Notes: generated by a model from the sequence alone, not told the origin. Shown: positions 14,959-24,022, counted from the first letter of the stretch. The stretch: DNA of 64,000 bases from Gaiellasilicea sp033857955 (GCA_033857955.1 JAWVCW010000015.1:67312-131311), one strand, 5' to 3'. A program made the numbers and translations.

Positions 14959-15164
14959 GAGGCGCGCGAGGGCGGCGGAGGCCGGCTCCGCCGACCCGGG
15001 AAGCCGCCCGGTCAGGCTGCGGCGGCGCCGGGTTCCTGACGCGTGGCTGAGCGTGCGCGGCCGGAGGGGATAGTGCGTGAGCACAGACCCGGAGAGCCGC
15101 GTGCGCTCAGGCGCGCGAGGGCGGCGGAGGCCGGCTCCGCCGGCCCGGGAGCCGCCCGGTCAGG
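14959..15164. repeat. Direct repeat pair of about 56 bp in a gene-free stretch
   Basis: A unit starting AGGCGCGCGAGGGCGGCGGA and running through a GCC-rich inverted repeat to GCCGCCCGGTCAGG is found at 14959-15015 and 15109-15164. A shorter related piece (CGCCCGGTCAGGCTGCGGCG) is also duplicated at 14925-14945 and 15004-15024. The 430-bp stretch from 14748 to 15176 holds only these repeats and the palindrome module; I see no gene in it. Confidence 0.65.
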
Positions 15165-15176
15165 GACTCGGCGGGG

Positions 15177-16061
15177 TTACCAGCCGCGGGTTTCGAGCAG
15201 CTCGCTCGGCTCGAGCGAAGCCGTGGAGATGCCGACCATCGGCTCGCCGAGGCCCGCAGAGACACGGGCCAGGATCTCGGCGTCGCGGAAGTGCGTCGTC
15301 GCCTCGACGATCGCCTTCGCGCGCAACGCCGGATCGCCGGACTTGAAGATGCCCGAGCCGACGAAGACGCCGTCGGCGCCGAGCTGCATGCAGAGAGCAG
15401 CGTCGGCCGGTGTGGCGATCCCGCCGGCGGTGAAGGTGACCACGGGCAGGCGGCCGTTTTCGGCGACCCACTTGACGAGCTCGTATGGGGCGCGCAGCTC
15501 CTTCGCCTCGGCGTAGAGCTCCTCCTCACGGAGCACGCCCAGCCGGCGGATGCCGCCGAAGACGGCGCGCATGTGCGTGACCGCGTTGACGACGTCGCCG
15601 GTGCCTGCCTCGCCCTTCGTCCGAATCATCGCCGCGCCCTCTGCGATCCGGCGGAGCGCTTCGCCCAGGTTCGTCGCGCCGCAGACGAAGGGGATCTCGA
15701 ACTGCCACTTGTCCACGTGGTGGGCGACGTCGGCCGGGGTCAGCACCTCCGACTCGTCGATGTAGTCGATCTCGAGCGCCTGCAGAATCTGTGCCTCGAC
15801 GAAGTGGCCGATCCGGCACTTCGCCATCACGGGGATCGTCACCGCCTCCTGGATCTCCTGGACCATCGCCGGGTCCGACATGCGTGCGACACCGCCGTCA
15901 CGCCGAATGTCGGCCGGAACGCGCTCGAGGGCCATCACCGCGACCGCGCCGGAATCCTCGGCGATCTTCGCCTGCTCAGCGTTGACGACGTCCATGATCA
16001 CGCCGCCCTTGAGCATTTCGGCGAGCCCGCTCTTGACGCGCATCGTCCCGGTCTCGGTCAC
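15177..16061 (-). CDS. pdxS: Pyridoxal-5'-phosphate synthase subunit PdxS
   Basis: PdxS condenses ribose 5-phosphate, glyceraldehyde 3-phosphate and PdxT-derived ammonia into pyridoxal phosphate. The 294-residue product from GTG 16061 shows the family blocks VKSGLAEMLKGGVIMDV, ALERVPADIRRDGGVARMSD, IPVMAKCRIGHFVEAQ, RTKGEAGTGDVVNAVTH and the phosphate-binding end GGIATPADAALCM with GVFVGSGIFKS. The longer frame (to 16091) adds only MVCGGGYTLG and is less likely. Length is standard. Confidence 0.95.
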   Translation of the reverse strand: MTETGTMRVKSGLAEMLKGGVIMDVVNAEQAKIAEDSGAVAVMALERVPADIRRDGGVARMSDPAMVQEIQEAVTIPVMAKCRIGHFVEAQILQALEIDYIDESEVLTPADVAHHVDKWQFEIPFVCGATNLGEALRRIAEGAAMIRTKGEAGTGDVVNAVTHMRAVFGGIRRLGVLREEELYAEAKELRAPYELVKWVAENGRLPVVTFTAGGIATPADAALCMQLGADGVFVGSGIFKSGDPALRAKAIVEATTHFRDAEILARVSAGLGEPMVGISTASLEPSELLETRGW

Positions 16062-16128
16062 GCCGAGAGTGTAGCCGCCCCCGCAAACCACATTCGCATC
16101 CCAAGCGCGGATGTGCGATGACTACGCA

Positions 16129-16248
16129 TACCGAACGCGACTCCTCTCCCCCTCCAGACGGAGCGGCCGCCTCGGCGGCTGGGCCGTCTGGCCCAGAAAG
16201 GAGCGTTCGGTAGAGGGGTCTGCTCTTGACGAGTAGACCCCTCGCTTT
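16129..16248 (+). ncRNA. Candidate structured RNA ending in an intrinsic terminator
   Basis: On the plus strand CCGAACGC (16131-16138) pairs with GCGTTCGG (16203-16210). Inside, CCAGACGG (16154-16161) pairs with CCGTCTGG (16184-16191). The structure is followed by a 13-bp hairpin (GAGGGGTCT.. / ..AGACCCCTC, 16213-16243) and GCTTTT. Nested helices plus a terminator between two leftward genes suggest a rightward small RNA. No confident promoter is seen and no known family is recognised. Confidence 0.35.
16213..16248 (+). terminator. Intrinsic terminator hairpin with GCTTTT tail
   Basis: The stem GAGGGGTCTGCTC pairs with CGAGTAGACCCCTC, including one G-T wobble, around a five-base loop. It is followed by GCTTTT on the plus strand. 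On the minus strand no U-tract follows. Confidence 0.6.
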
Positions 16249-16255
16249 TGGCGCG

Positions 16256-16291
16256 CGAAGACCCCTGAAGGGCACGGACGGAGTCCGTGCC
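16256..16291. repeat. AAGACCCCTGAAG motif plus 9-bp hairpin
   Basis: GCGCGCGAAGACCCCTGAAG (from 16251) matches the tail motif found beside hairpins near ruvB and in the RNAs at 38.2-38.8 kb. It is directly followed by the perfect hairpin GGCACGGAC-GGA-GTCCGTGCC (16271-16291), 24 bp downstream of the coiled-coil gene on its strand. Confidence 0.55.
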
Positions 16292-16314
16292 GCCGCCCTC
16301 GATTCGTGATGGAG

Positions 16315-17778
16315 CTACTCGCCGGCGGCGACTGGATGGCCGAGTTGCTTCTCCCACCAGTCCGATTCGCGGTCTTCCATCTGGATCTGCAGCTCGCCGA
16401 CGTAGTTCGCGAGATCGCTCTCCCGCTTTCCCAGCCGGAGCTCGAGCTCGGCGACGACCTTCTCACGCTGCTCGAGCTTGACCTCGCGGACCTCCGAGTC
16501 GGCTTCCGCGCGGGCCCAGCGGATCTCGATCTCGGCCTCGCGGTCGTCCATCTCGCGCGTGCGGTCCGACAGCGACGCCTCCGTCTGGCTGAGGCGCTTC
16601 TCCCGTCGCTCGACGCGGGCGCGCTGCGATTCGAGCAATGTCTCGGAGCTCGTGATCTCCGCCTCGCGCGCGGCCAGCTCCAGGCGGAGGTCGTCGAGCC
16701 GCTTTGCCTCGGCCTCCCGGTGCGCCAGCGTCAGCTCGTCGGCCTCCTCGCGGCGCAGCTGCGACTCGCGCCGGTTCAGCTCGGCTTCGCGCGCGGCAAG
16801 CTCGCTCTCCTTCGCAGAGACCTCGGCGCGCTTGGCGCTCATAGCAGCGACGACCTCGCCGGTGCCGTTGCGCTCCTCGGCAAGCCGTTCGAGATCGGCG
16901 GTCAGCCGATCGGCCTTCGCCTTGAGCTCGGCCTCGCGTGCCTCGAGGTGCTCCTCGCGCGCCGTCACCGTGGCGCGCGCCTTGACCAGCTCGCGATCGC
17001 GCTCCGCAACTCCCTTGTCGCGGTCCCCGACCTCGGACTCCTGCTCGCGGAGAAGCCCCTCGCGCGTGGCGAGAACCGCTTCGCGGGCCTCGACCCGCGC
17101 AAGGACTTCTGCTTCCTTTCCTTCGATCTCGGTCAGCGTCCGCTCGAGCGCACGCTCCCGCTGCGCGAGGGCCGCCTCTTGCTTGGCGAGCTCGGTCGAG
17201 GACTCCGTCCGATCGCGGTCGGCGGTCTGGAGCTCGCGGAACTTGGTCGAGATCTGCTGCTCGCGCGCGGCTGTTCGCGCCTCGGCCGCGAGCAGCTCGG
17301 ACTTCAGGTCAGCGAGTCGCTGCTGCTCTGCCCCTGCCGCTTCGGCTCGTTTCGCCAGCTCTTCCTCGCGCTCCTCGAGGGCCGACTGCTGTGCCGCGAT
17401 CTTCGCGGCGCGTGTATCGACCTCCGACGAGCGCAGAGACAGGCTCTGTGCATCCGCGAAGCCCTCCTCGAGCCGCGTCTGCAGGTCCGCGAGGTCGTCG
17501 CGGGCCTCGCGCTCGCGCGCGATTGCCTGGGCAAGCTCCGCCCGGACTGCATCCAGCTCGCGGTCCAGCCCGTCGAAGTCTTCGACGGGGGCTGCGACGG
17601 CGATAGGTGCCTCCGGAGCCCGAGCGGGCGGCTCGGCGGGCGCCACGACGGGCCGCTTCGATGCGTCCGGGTGCTGCTCGGCCTGCGCCTCTTCCTCGTC
17701 GCGTCGCCGCTCGAGCTGCCTGCGGAGACCGGTGCCGAAGCCCTGCTCGGTCTCCTGGTCGTGGTCGCGCGCAGCCAT
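16315..17778 (-). CDS. Long coiled-coil protein at the end of the Tad operon
   Basis: The 487-residue product is almost entirely charged heptad sequence after about residue 70 (for example AELAQAIAREREARDDLADL and many ERE/AARE repeats), with a proline-rich N-terminal linker. There is no signal peptide and no membrane segment. The start codon overlaps the tadC stop (TGATG), so it is translationally coupled to the pilus machine. A cytoplasmic scaffold or polarity factor for Tad assembly is an inference from position. Long coiled coils give weak homology, so the family cannot be named. Confidence 0.8.
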   Translation of the reverse strand: MAARDHDQETEQGFGTGLRRQLERRRDEEEAQAEQHPDASKRPVVAPAEPPARAPEAPIAVAAPVEDFDGLDRELDAVRAELAQAIAREREARDDLADLQTRLEEGFADAQSLSLRSSEVDTRAAKIAAQQSALEEREEELAKRAEAAGAEQQRLADLKSELLAAEARTAAREQQISTKFRELQTADRDRTESSTELAKQEAALAQRERALERTLTEIEGKEAEVLARVEAREAVLATREGLLREQESEVGDRDKGVAERDRELVKARATVTAREEHLEAREAELKAKADRLTADLERLAEERNGTGEVVAAMSAKRAEVSAKESELAAREAELNRRESQLRREEADELTLAHREAEAKRLDDLRLELAAREAEITSSETLLESQRARVERREKRLSQTEASLSDRTREMDDREAEIEIRWARAEADSEVREVKLEQREKVVAELELRLGKRESDLANYVGELQIQMEDRESDWWEKQLGHPVAAGE

Positions 17779-18695
17779 CAGAAGTCGAAGACGGTCATCA
17801 GGTTGAGCATCGCGGGCCCGAGGATGACGATGAACATCGCCGGGAAGATGAAGATCACGGTCGGGAAGAGCATCTTGATCGGCGACTTCATCGCCTTCTC
17901 CTCCGCAGCAGCCTGACGCTTGAGGCGGGACTCGGCCGCCTGGACGCGGAGGAGGCGACCAAGGGAGATGCCGAGCTGGTCTGCCTGGATGATCGCCCGC
18001 GTGAAGCTCGAGATCTCGGGCGTGTTCGCGCGGTCGGAGAACTTCTTGAGCGCGTCGTGACGCGACTCGCCGATGCGCATCTCACCGAGCGTGTGCGAGA
18101 ACTCCTCGGCGAGCGCTCCGTCCATGTGCTCCGTCAGCTTGGCGACCGCCCCGTCGAAGGCGAGACCGGCCTCCACGGAAACCGCGAGCAGATCGAGCGC
18201 GTCCGGCAACTGGGCCCGCATCTCGTCCCTGCGCGAGCGAGCGCGGCGCGAGACGATGAAGCCCGGAATGATGAAACCGATCGCGGCGAGGCCCAGCCCG
18301 AGCAGGAAGCCGATCGTCGCACCGACGAAGGCGATGCCGAGCGTGAAGCCGATGACGCCGCCCCCGATCGCTCCGGCGCCCTTCGCGGCGAGGAACGTCG
18401 TCGGAGTGACGGTCCTGCCCATGCCGGCTGCCATCAGCCGGAACGAGATGCTCTCGAGCGTCACGCGCGGGTTGAGCCGAAGCGCGAAGCTCGCGAGCGA
18501 CGCCGTGGCCGGAGCGAGCACCCGCTGGCGGAAGTGGAGGCGTTCGAGGCCGGCCCCGGCCACACGCACTCGGCCGTAGGTGGCGGCCCGCCGGACCGCG
18601 TTGTGGCGCTCGCGGCTCGGTGACGTGACGACCTCGCTGACGAGATAGGCGGCAACGGCGAGAAGTACTGCGGCGAAGATGAGCACCAACGGCAT
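17778..18695 (-). CDS. tadC: Tad pilus inner-membrane platform protein TadC (T2SS F family)
   Basis: The 305-residue product has an N-terminal helix (MPLVLIFAAVLLAVAAYLVS), then central helices and the T2SSF cytoplasmic domain with QLPDALDLLAVSVEAGLAFDGA. The motif continues RIGESRHDALKKFSDRANTPE and C-terminal helices follow. TadC pairs with TadB as the membrane platform on which the TadA ATPase acts to polymerise Flp pilin. It lies 6 bp downstream of tadB and overlaps the coiled-coil gene by 1 bp. Confidence 0.9.
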   Translation of the reverse strand: MPLVLIFAAVLLAVAAYLVSEVVTSPSRERHNAVRRAATYGRVRVAGAGLERLHFRQRVLAPATASLASFALRLNPRVTLESISFRLMAAGMGRTVTPTTFLAAKGAGAIGGGVIGFTLGIAFVGATIGFLLGLGLAAIGFIIPGFIVSRRARSRRDEMRAQLPDALDLLAVSVEAGLAFDGAVAKLTEHMDGALAEEFSHTLGEMRIGESRHDALKKFSDRANTPEISSFTRAIIQADQLGISLGRLLRVQAAESRLKRQAAAEEKAMKSPIKMLFPTVIFIFPAMFIVILGPAMLNLMTVFDF

Positions 18696-18701
18696 CTCTG
18701 A

Positions 18702-20552
18702 TCAGCCCCTGAAGTTGACGATTTTGCGGAGCATGAGCGAGCCCATTCCGATCATCACGGCGCCGAGGACGAGCAGCTTCTGCCCCGTCCCCGTGTGGTA
18801 GAGCGGGCTCATGTAGTCCCCGTTGAGCAGCGTGATCGTCGCCGCCATGAAGAACGGCACGCCGACGAGGACGTAGGCCGACGCACGCCCCATCGCCGTC
18901 AACGCTTTGATCTTGCGCGAGAACTGCTGCCGGTTCCGGACAGCGTCGGCGACCATGTCGAAGATGCCGGCGAGGCTGCCGCCGACCTGCCGCTGGATCG
19001 TTACCGCGGTGACGACGAACGAGAGATTGGCTGACCCGACGCGCTCGGCCATGTCGGCCAATGCATCGTCCATCGGACGACCAAGCCGGGTCTCGGTCAG
19101 GACGCGGTTGAACTCCTTGCTCGCGGGCGGCTGCCCCTCGTCGACGACCGCCTGGATTCCCGACCGGAAGCTGTGCCCGGCCTTCAGGGACGCGGCGAGC
19201 GTGATCAGGAGATCCGGCAGCTGGTCGTCGAGGGCGCTCAGTCGCCGGCGCGCCTTGTGCCAGACGATGCCGACGGGGATCATTGCGCCGCCGAGCAGCG
19301 CGATGAACGCGAGGAACGAGCCCGCTCCCGCGACGAAGAAGAGCAAGGCGAGAACGACGCCCGAGCCGAGGCACGCGTAGACGAGCTCGACCGTACGCAG
19401 CGGCACGTCGGCTCGTTCGAGCAGCTTGTGCAGCCTGTGCCAGACGCTCAGGTGGCCGAACGCCCGCTCGGTCGCGCGCAGCAGCGTCGAGGCGGTCGCG
19501 AAACGCTCCTGCACCGACTCGCGCTTGCGCTTTCGCTGCGGCTCGCCGATGTGCGGCGCGAGCCGCCGGCGCAGCCCGGTTCCGACCGGCGCTTTGAAGA
19601 GGAAGAACGCGCCGAGGAGGATGCAGGCGCCGACGAGCGTGGCGACGAGCATCGGGCCCACAGCGAACACGGGGGACGGCAGGGACGCGTCCGAGGCGGC
19701 AGCGTCGTCGGCGGTACCCGGCGCCAAGCCCTTTGCGTGCGCTCCTGGAACAGCGACCTCGAAGGCGTCGCCGGGGCGGGCGGTCGTGAAGTACGTCAGC
19801 TGCCAAGTCCGACGAAGTTCCTGCGCGAGCGCCGTGTAGATCGAGTGGAGCGCGGCCGTCCCGGCAGCGCCGGTGTAGCGGCCGCCGGTCTCGGCGGCGA
19901 GGAGCTTCAGCGGTGCCGGCTTGAAGCTCGGGCTCTCGATTCCGATCGGATAGACCGTGACCCGTGCCTCACGCGCGGCGGCGATCGCGTCGTCGAGGCT
20001 TGCCTTGCTGGAGACTTCCTGCCCATCCGTGAGGAGCACGAGCACGCGCGCCTGAGTCACGTCGGAGGCGAGCAGACGCGACGCCAGGACGACGGCGTCG
20101 TAGAGCGCCGTGCCAGGCACCTTGTCCACCTCGAGCGTGCGCAAGGCCGAGTCGGCATCGGACGCCGCCGATGAGAACCCGGTCAGCTGGAAGGCCTGCT
20201 TCCCGACCGCGACCACCGCGATCCGGTCGCCTGCCGGCTTCGAGCGGACGAATGCGCGCGCGGCCGCGGTCGCATCCCGCATCGCCTGGCCGTGCATCGA
20301 CTGCGAGCGGTCGAAGACCATCGCGACGCTCTTCTGCCGGCCGAGGTTCTTTGCTGCAAACCCGATCACCGGCTGTCCGTTCTCTTTCAGCCTGGGCGCC
20401 TTGGAGGCGGGCTGAGGCGTGACGATGGTGACGCGGACGGACGGATACGCGCTCGTGTCGACGGCCGTGATCCGCGCTCCCCCGGCAGCGCCGGCGACTC
20501 CGGGTACGAGAATGGCTGCAAGAGCGACCGCACTGAGAAGCTTCCGTCTCAC
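18702..20552 (-). CDS. tadB: VWA-TadB fusion: secreted von Willebrand A domain joined to T2SS F platform
   Basis: The 616-residue product has a signal peptide (MRRKLLSAVALAAILVPGVA) and then a VWA domain with MIDAS DRSQS (D81, S83, S85), TALYDAV and VLLTDGQ. A membrane helix (FAVGPMLVATLVGACILLGA) and the standard TadB part (LPDLLITLAASLKAGHSFRSG, VLTETRLGRPMDDALADMAER, C-terminal helices) follow. The fusion puts a metal-dependent adhesion-type domain outside the cell and a pilus platform inside in one polypeptide. Overlaps with tadA (4 bp) and close spacing to tadC support one operon. Confidence 0.9.
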   Translation of the reverse strand: MRRKLLSAVALAAILVPGVAGAAGGARITAVDTSAYPSVRVTIVTPQPASKAPRLKENGQPVIGFAAKNLGRQKSVAMVFDRSQSMHGQAMRDATAAARAFVRSKPAGDRIAVVAVGKQAFQLTGFSSAASDADSALRTLEVDKVPGTALYDAVVLASRLLASDVTQARVLVLLTDGQEVSSKASLDDAIAAAREARVTVYPIGIESPSFKPAPLKLLAAETGGRYTGAAGTAALHSIYTALAQELRRTWQLTYFTTARPGDAFEVAVPGAHAKGLAPGTADDAAASDASLPSPVFAVGPMLVATLVGACILLGAFFLFKAPVGTGLRRRLAPHIGEPQRKRKRESVQERFATASTLLRATERAFGHLSVWHRLHKLLERADVPLRTVELVYACLGSGVVLALLFFVAGAGSFLAFIALLGGAMIPVGIVWHKARRRLSALDDQLPDLLITLAASLKAGHSFRSGIQAVVDEGQPPASKEFNRVLTETRLGRPMDDALADMAERVGSANLSFVVTAVTIQRQVGGSLAGIFDMVADAVRNRQQFSRKIKALTAMGRASAYVLVGVPFFMAATITLLNGDYMSPLYHTGTGQKLLVLGAVMIGMGSLMLRKIVNFRG

Positions 20553-22015
20553 TGCACGCCTCCGTACGGCCCGGCGGAGAACGCCGCGCGCTCGCCGCCC
20601 GGAACATCGGGGCGGAAGAAGGTCGGAGGCAGCAGAACGCCGTTCGCGGCCATCTTCTCGAGGAAGTGCGGCTTCAGGCCGGTGCAGGCGAGAGGCGCAA
20701 GCAAGCGCGACCCGCGGATCGCTCCGGGGTGACCCTCCTCCGGCGGCTTCGCCACGAACAGGTCCTGCAGGGTGATCACGTCCGACTCCATGCGCAGGAC
20801 CTCGGTGATGTGCGTGACGCGGCGGGAGCCGTCGACGAGGCGCGAGATCTGAACGAGGACGTCGAACGCGCTCGAGATCTGCTCGCGGATCGCGCGGTGC
20901 GGGAGCTCCACTCCACCGGTCATCACGAGCGTCTCGAGGCGCGAGAGCGCGTCGCGCGGGGTGTTCGCGTGGATCGTCGTGAGTGAGCCTTCGTGGCCGG
21001 TGTTCATGGCCTGGAGCATGTCCAGCGTCTCCGCGCCGCGGACCTCGCCGACGATGATCCGGTCGGGGCGCATCCGCAGAGCGTTGCGGACGAGCTCGCG
21101 GATGCGGACTTCGCCCTTGCCCTCGATGTTCGACGGACGGGACTCGAGCGTGATCACGTGCTCCTGCTGGAGCTGGAGCTCGGCGGCGTCCTCGATCGTC
21201 ACGATGCGCTCGTCATCCGGGACGAACGCCGACATCGCGTTCAGCATCGTCGTCTTGCCGGAGCCGGTACCGCCGGAGATGAGGACGTTCAGCTTCCCTT
21301 TTACGCAGGCGGCGAGGAACTGCGCGGCCTGCGGGGTCAGCGAGTTGAAGTTGATCAGGTCGTCCATCGTGTACGGATCGCGCGAGAACTTCCGGATCGT
21401 CAACGTCGGTCCCTTGAGCGAGAGTGGCGGGATGATCGCGTTGACACGGCTGCCGTCGGGGAGACGGGCGTCGACCATCGGCGACGCCTCGTCGATGCGC
21501 CGGCCGACCTGAGAGACGATCTTGTCGATGATCCGGAGCAGGTGCGCGTTGTCCACGAATGAGACATCCGTGCGCTCGAGCCGGCCCCCACGCTCGACGA
21601 AGATCAGGTCGTGCCTGTTGACCATCACTTCGCTCACCGAGTCGTCGCGGAGCAGCTCTTCGAGCGGCCCGTACCCGAGCACATCGTCCGTGATCTCCCG
21701 CTGGATGCGCCGCCGCTCCTCGCGGGTCAGCGGCGTCCGGTCGAGGGCGAGCTGCTCTGCGACCGCGTGCAACACGCGCTCGGAGAGGTCCTCGGCGGTC
21801 TCGCGCTTGAACAGCTCCGGACCGAGCTTCGCGATCACGGCGTGATGAACGCCGCTCTTGAGCTCGGCGTACGGATCCCCAGCGCGGGGCGTCGCCGCCG
21901 GCGCCTTCGGCGCGGCGGGGGTGGTAACGGGGCCGGCGAGCGCAACCGGACGCTCTGCGATTACGTTCGCGGCCCCGTTCTCGTTCTGCTTCGAGAGTCT
22001 GTCGTGAAGACCCAT
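20549..22015 (-). CDS. tadA: Tad/CpaF-type pilus assembly ATPase
   Basis: The 488-residue product from ATG 22015 has a variable N-terminus and the CpaF domain LGYGPLEELLRDDSVSEVMV. Walker A is GGTGSGKT at 248-255, with the Asp-box TIEDAAELQL, Walker B IIVGEVRG and the His box TGHEGSLTTIHAN. TadA powers assembly of Flp pili through TadB/TadC. The longer frame upstream overlaps tadZ and is rejected; ATG 22015 lies 2 bp after the tadZ stop. Length beyond the Walker domains includes a somewhat long C-terminal tail. Confidence 0.94.
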   Translation of the reverse strand: MGLHDRLSKQNENGAANVIAERPVALAGPVTTPAAPKAPAATPRAGDPYAELKSGVHHAVIAKLGPELFKRETAEDLSERVLHAVAEQLALDRTPLTREERRRIQREITDDVLGYGPLEELLRDDSVSEVMVNRHDLIFVERGGRLERTDVSFVDNAHLLRIIDKIVSQVGRRIDEASPMVDARLPDGSRVNAIIPPLSLKGPTLTIRKFSRDPYTMDDLINFNSLTPQAAQFLAACVKGKLNVLISGGTGSGKTTMLNAMSAFVPDDERIVTIEDAAELQLQQEHVITLESRPSNIEGKGEVRIRELVRNALRMRPDRIIVGEVRGAETLDMLQAMNTGHEGSLTTIHANTPRDALSRLETLVMTGGVELPHRAIREQISSAFDVLVQISRLVDGSRRVTHITEVLRMESDVITLQDLFVAKPPEEGHPGAIRGSRLLAPLACTGLKPHFLEKMAANGVLLPPTFFRPDVPGGERAAFSAGPYGGVQ

Positions 22016-22017
22016 TG

Positions 22018-23190
22018 CTATGCCCTTGCCAGCGCGGCGAACTTGCGCTTCTTCTTCGGCTGCTCCTGAACGAGCAGGGCCTTGGCGACCTGGCGGATCG
22101 CACGGGCGAAGTCGCAGCCCGTATCGGCGATCGCGGGAGGCGCGCCCCGGTTGACGCCGAGCGGGACAGCCCGGTCCGAAGGAACCTCGAAGTTGATCTT
22201 GACGTCGAGTGCACCCTCGACCTCGCTCTTCTTCATCCCGACCTTCGAGTTGGCGCGGTTCAAAAGGAACCGGATCCGCGACGCGGGGAAGGAGAGCAGG
22301 TCGAGCGTCTGCAACGACAGGCGGACGTTCTTCAGGGTCGGCACGTCGAGCCCACACACCATCAGCAGCTCATCGGTGCGGTCGAGCGTCGCCAGCATCG
22401 GCCCGTGGAAGAACGGGGAGGTGTCGACGACGATCACGTCGTACGACTCCCGCGCCACCTCGAGCAGCCGGGCCAGCTTCGACTCGGTCACGAGCTCCGC
22501 GTCCTCGGGGCGAAGCGGCGCGGGCAGAATGTCGAGCCCGCACGTGTGCTTCGTGATGTACCCCGCGAGCTTCTCGGAGTCCAGCTCACCAGGGGCCACG
22601 ACGAGGTCGTAGATCGTCTTGTCCGGCTCGAGCCCGAGCATGATCGCGGCGTCGCCGAACTGCAGGTCGAGATCGAGCAGGAGCGTCCGGCGGCCCTCGT
22701 GCTTCGCAAACGAGGCTGCGAGGTTCGTGGCCGTGACGGTCTTGCCCGTCCCACCCTTCGGCGAGAACACGGTGATGATCCGGCCCTGGCGGGCGTGCCC
22801 GCCTTCCGCGGCGAGCCGCCGGCCGGCGTGACCGGCCTTGCGGAGCGCGAACACGACGTTCTCGGTCAGCTGCGGCAGGAGGAGGACATCTGCGACGCCC
22901 TCGGCGTCCAGCGCCTCTTCGAGCAGCGCCGAGGCCTCGCCCGACGCGAGGATCACGATCGGCGAGCGCGTGTGCTCGCGAATCGCTGCAACCTCGTCCG
23001 CCGGGAAGCTGGCCGACCTCGTGGCGTGCACGACGACCTGGAGATGCCCACCGGCGAGGGCGGCTTCCGCCTCGGCGATGTGCTCGCTCCAGCCGACGAA
23101 GTCGAGCTCGGGATGCGCGGCCAGCCCTTCGCGCAGGCGGTCGAGCCCCTCGCACGAACCTGTGACGTAGATGCGGGTGATCTCGCTCAT
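22018..23190 (-). CDS. TadZ/CpaE-like pilus localisation ATPase
   Basis: The 390-residue product begins with a receiver-like domain (MSEITRIYVTGSCEGLDRLR; VVVHATRSASFPADEV) and continues with a MinD/ParA-type ATPase. The deviant Walker A is FSPKGGTGKTVTATNLA, with LLLDLDLQFGDAA and VIVVDTSPFF. CpaE/TadZ proteins place the Tad machine in the cell. GGAGG lies at ideal spacing before ATG 23190, which decides the start over the longer frame. It overlaps cpaB by 4 bp. Confidence 0.9.
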   Translation of the reverse strand: MSEITRIYVTGSCEGLDRLREGLAAHPELDFVGWSEHIAEAEAALAGGHLQVVVHATRSASFPADEVAAIREHTRSPIVILASGEASALLEEALDAEGVADVLLLPQLTENVVFALRKAGHAGRRLAAEGGHARQGRIITVFSPKGGTGKTVTATNLAASFAKHEGRRTLLLDLDLQFGDAAIMLGLEPDKTIYDLVVAPGELDSEKLAGYITKHTCGLDILPAPLRPEDAELVTESKLARLLEVARESYDVIVVDTSPFFHGPMLATLDRTDELLMVCGLDVPTLKNVRLSLQTLDLLSFPASRIRFLLNRANSKVGMKKSEVEGALDVKINFEVPSDRAVPLGVNRGAPPAIADTGCDFARAIRQVAKALLVQEQPKKKRKFAALARA

Positions 23191-23972
23191 TGGGATCCCT
23201 CCACGGGGGCCTTGCCGACCCGGGCGTCCTCGAGCTGCTTCGCTTTGACACCCTCGGTCAGCAGGGAGTGGGCACTCTCGACGTTCTCCGGGCTGTCCGC
23301 GGCGTCGATGCCGGGGCGCAGCGCCAGGTGCCAGTCGGCGTTCACCTTGGTCCATTCCAGCTTCTGAATCTGGAGGTCGGTGACCGCGACGATCGCCGAA
23401 TACGGGCTCACTCCCGCGGACGTGACCTTTTCCGCGGTGCCGTTGGCGTCGGGCGCCTTCAAGACCAGGATGTTGCGCAGGACGACCTTGCTGTAATGCG
23501 TCTGGGTCCCTTCGGGATACGTCCACGAAGCGACGACGTCGACGCGGTCGCCGGTCTTGAGCGTGCCGACGAGCAGCTGATCCGAGTCGCCCGGGAGGGC
23601 GATTCCACGCTGCACACCCGTCAGCTGGGCGAGGATGCCCTGCTCGGAAGGCGTTGCGAAGCGGCGCGTCGACACCTGCTCGCCGGCATAGATCGGCTCG
23701 GTGGCGACGAGGGTGGCGAGCTGTGCCGGATTCGAGATCGCACCCGGGACGACACCCCGACGCACGACCTCGCTCTTGGTCATCATTCCCCTGCTGGCGA
23801 CGTCCGCGCCGGAAAGGCCGGCCGGGATGTCAACCTTGGCGACGAAGACTTGGACATTCGTCTCGTCCTTGCGGACGTTACGCTGATAGTTCGTCACGTA
23901 GAAACTCGTCAGCAAAGCAGCGACGAGCGCCAACGCGATTGCGATCGTAATATTTCTGAGGCGATACGTCAT
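23187..23972 (-). CDS. cpaB: CpaB/RcpC-like pilus periplasmic protein
   Basis: From ATG 23972 (AAGGAAG upstream) the 261-residue product has an N-terminal membrane anchor (NITIAIALALVAALLTSFYV). An SAF domain follows (VFVAKVDIPAGLSGADVA, PIYAGEQVSTRRF), then the RcpC part (GDRVDVVASWTYPEGTQTH and PYSAIVAVTDLQIQKLEW). In Gram-positives it probably acts between membrane and wall in pilus passage. It overlaps tadZ by 4 bp and follows tadE by 50 bp. Confidence 0.9.
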   Translation of the reverse strand: MTYRLRNITIAIALALVAALLTSFYVTNYQRNVRKDETNVQVFVAKVDIPAGLSGADVASRGMMTKSEVVRRGVVPGAISNPAQLATLVATEPIYAGEQVSTRRFATPSEQGILAQLTGVQRGIALPGDSDQLLVGTLKTGDRVDVVASWTYPEGTQTHYSKVVLRNILVLKAPDANGTAEKVTSAGVSPYSAIVAVTDLQIQKLEWTKVNADWHLALRPGIDAADSPENVESAHSLLTEGVKAKQLEDARVGKAPVEGSQ

Positions 23973-24022
23973 GAGCGTCTTCCTTCTGTTGCTAACGAGA
24001 TTACGGTCGAAAAATTGGCGGG

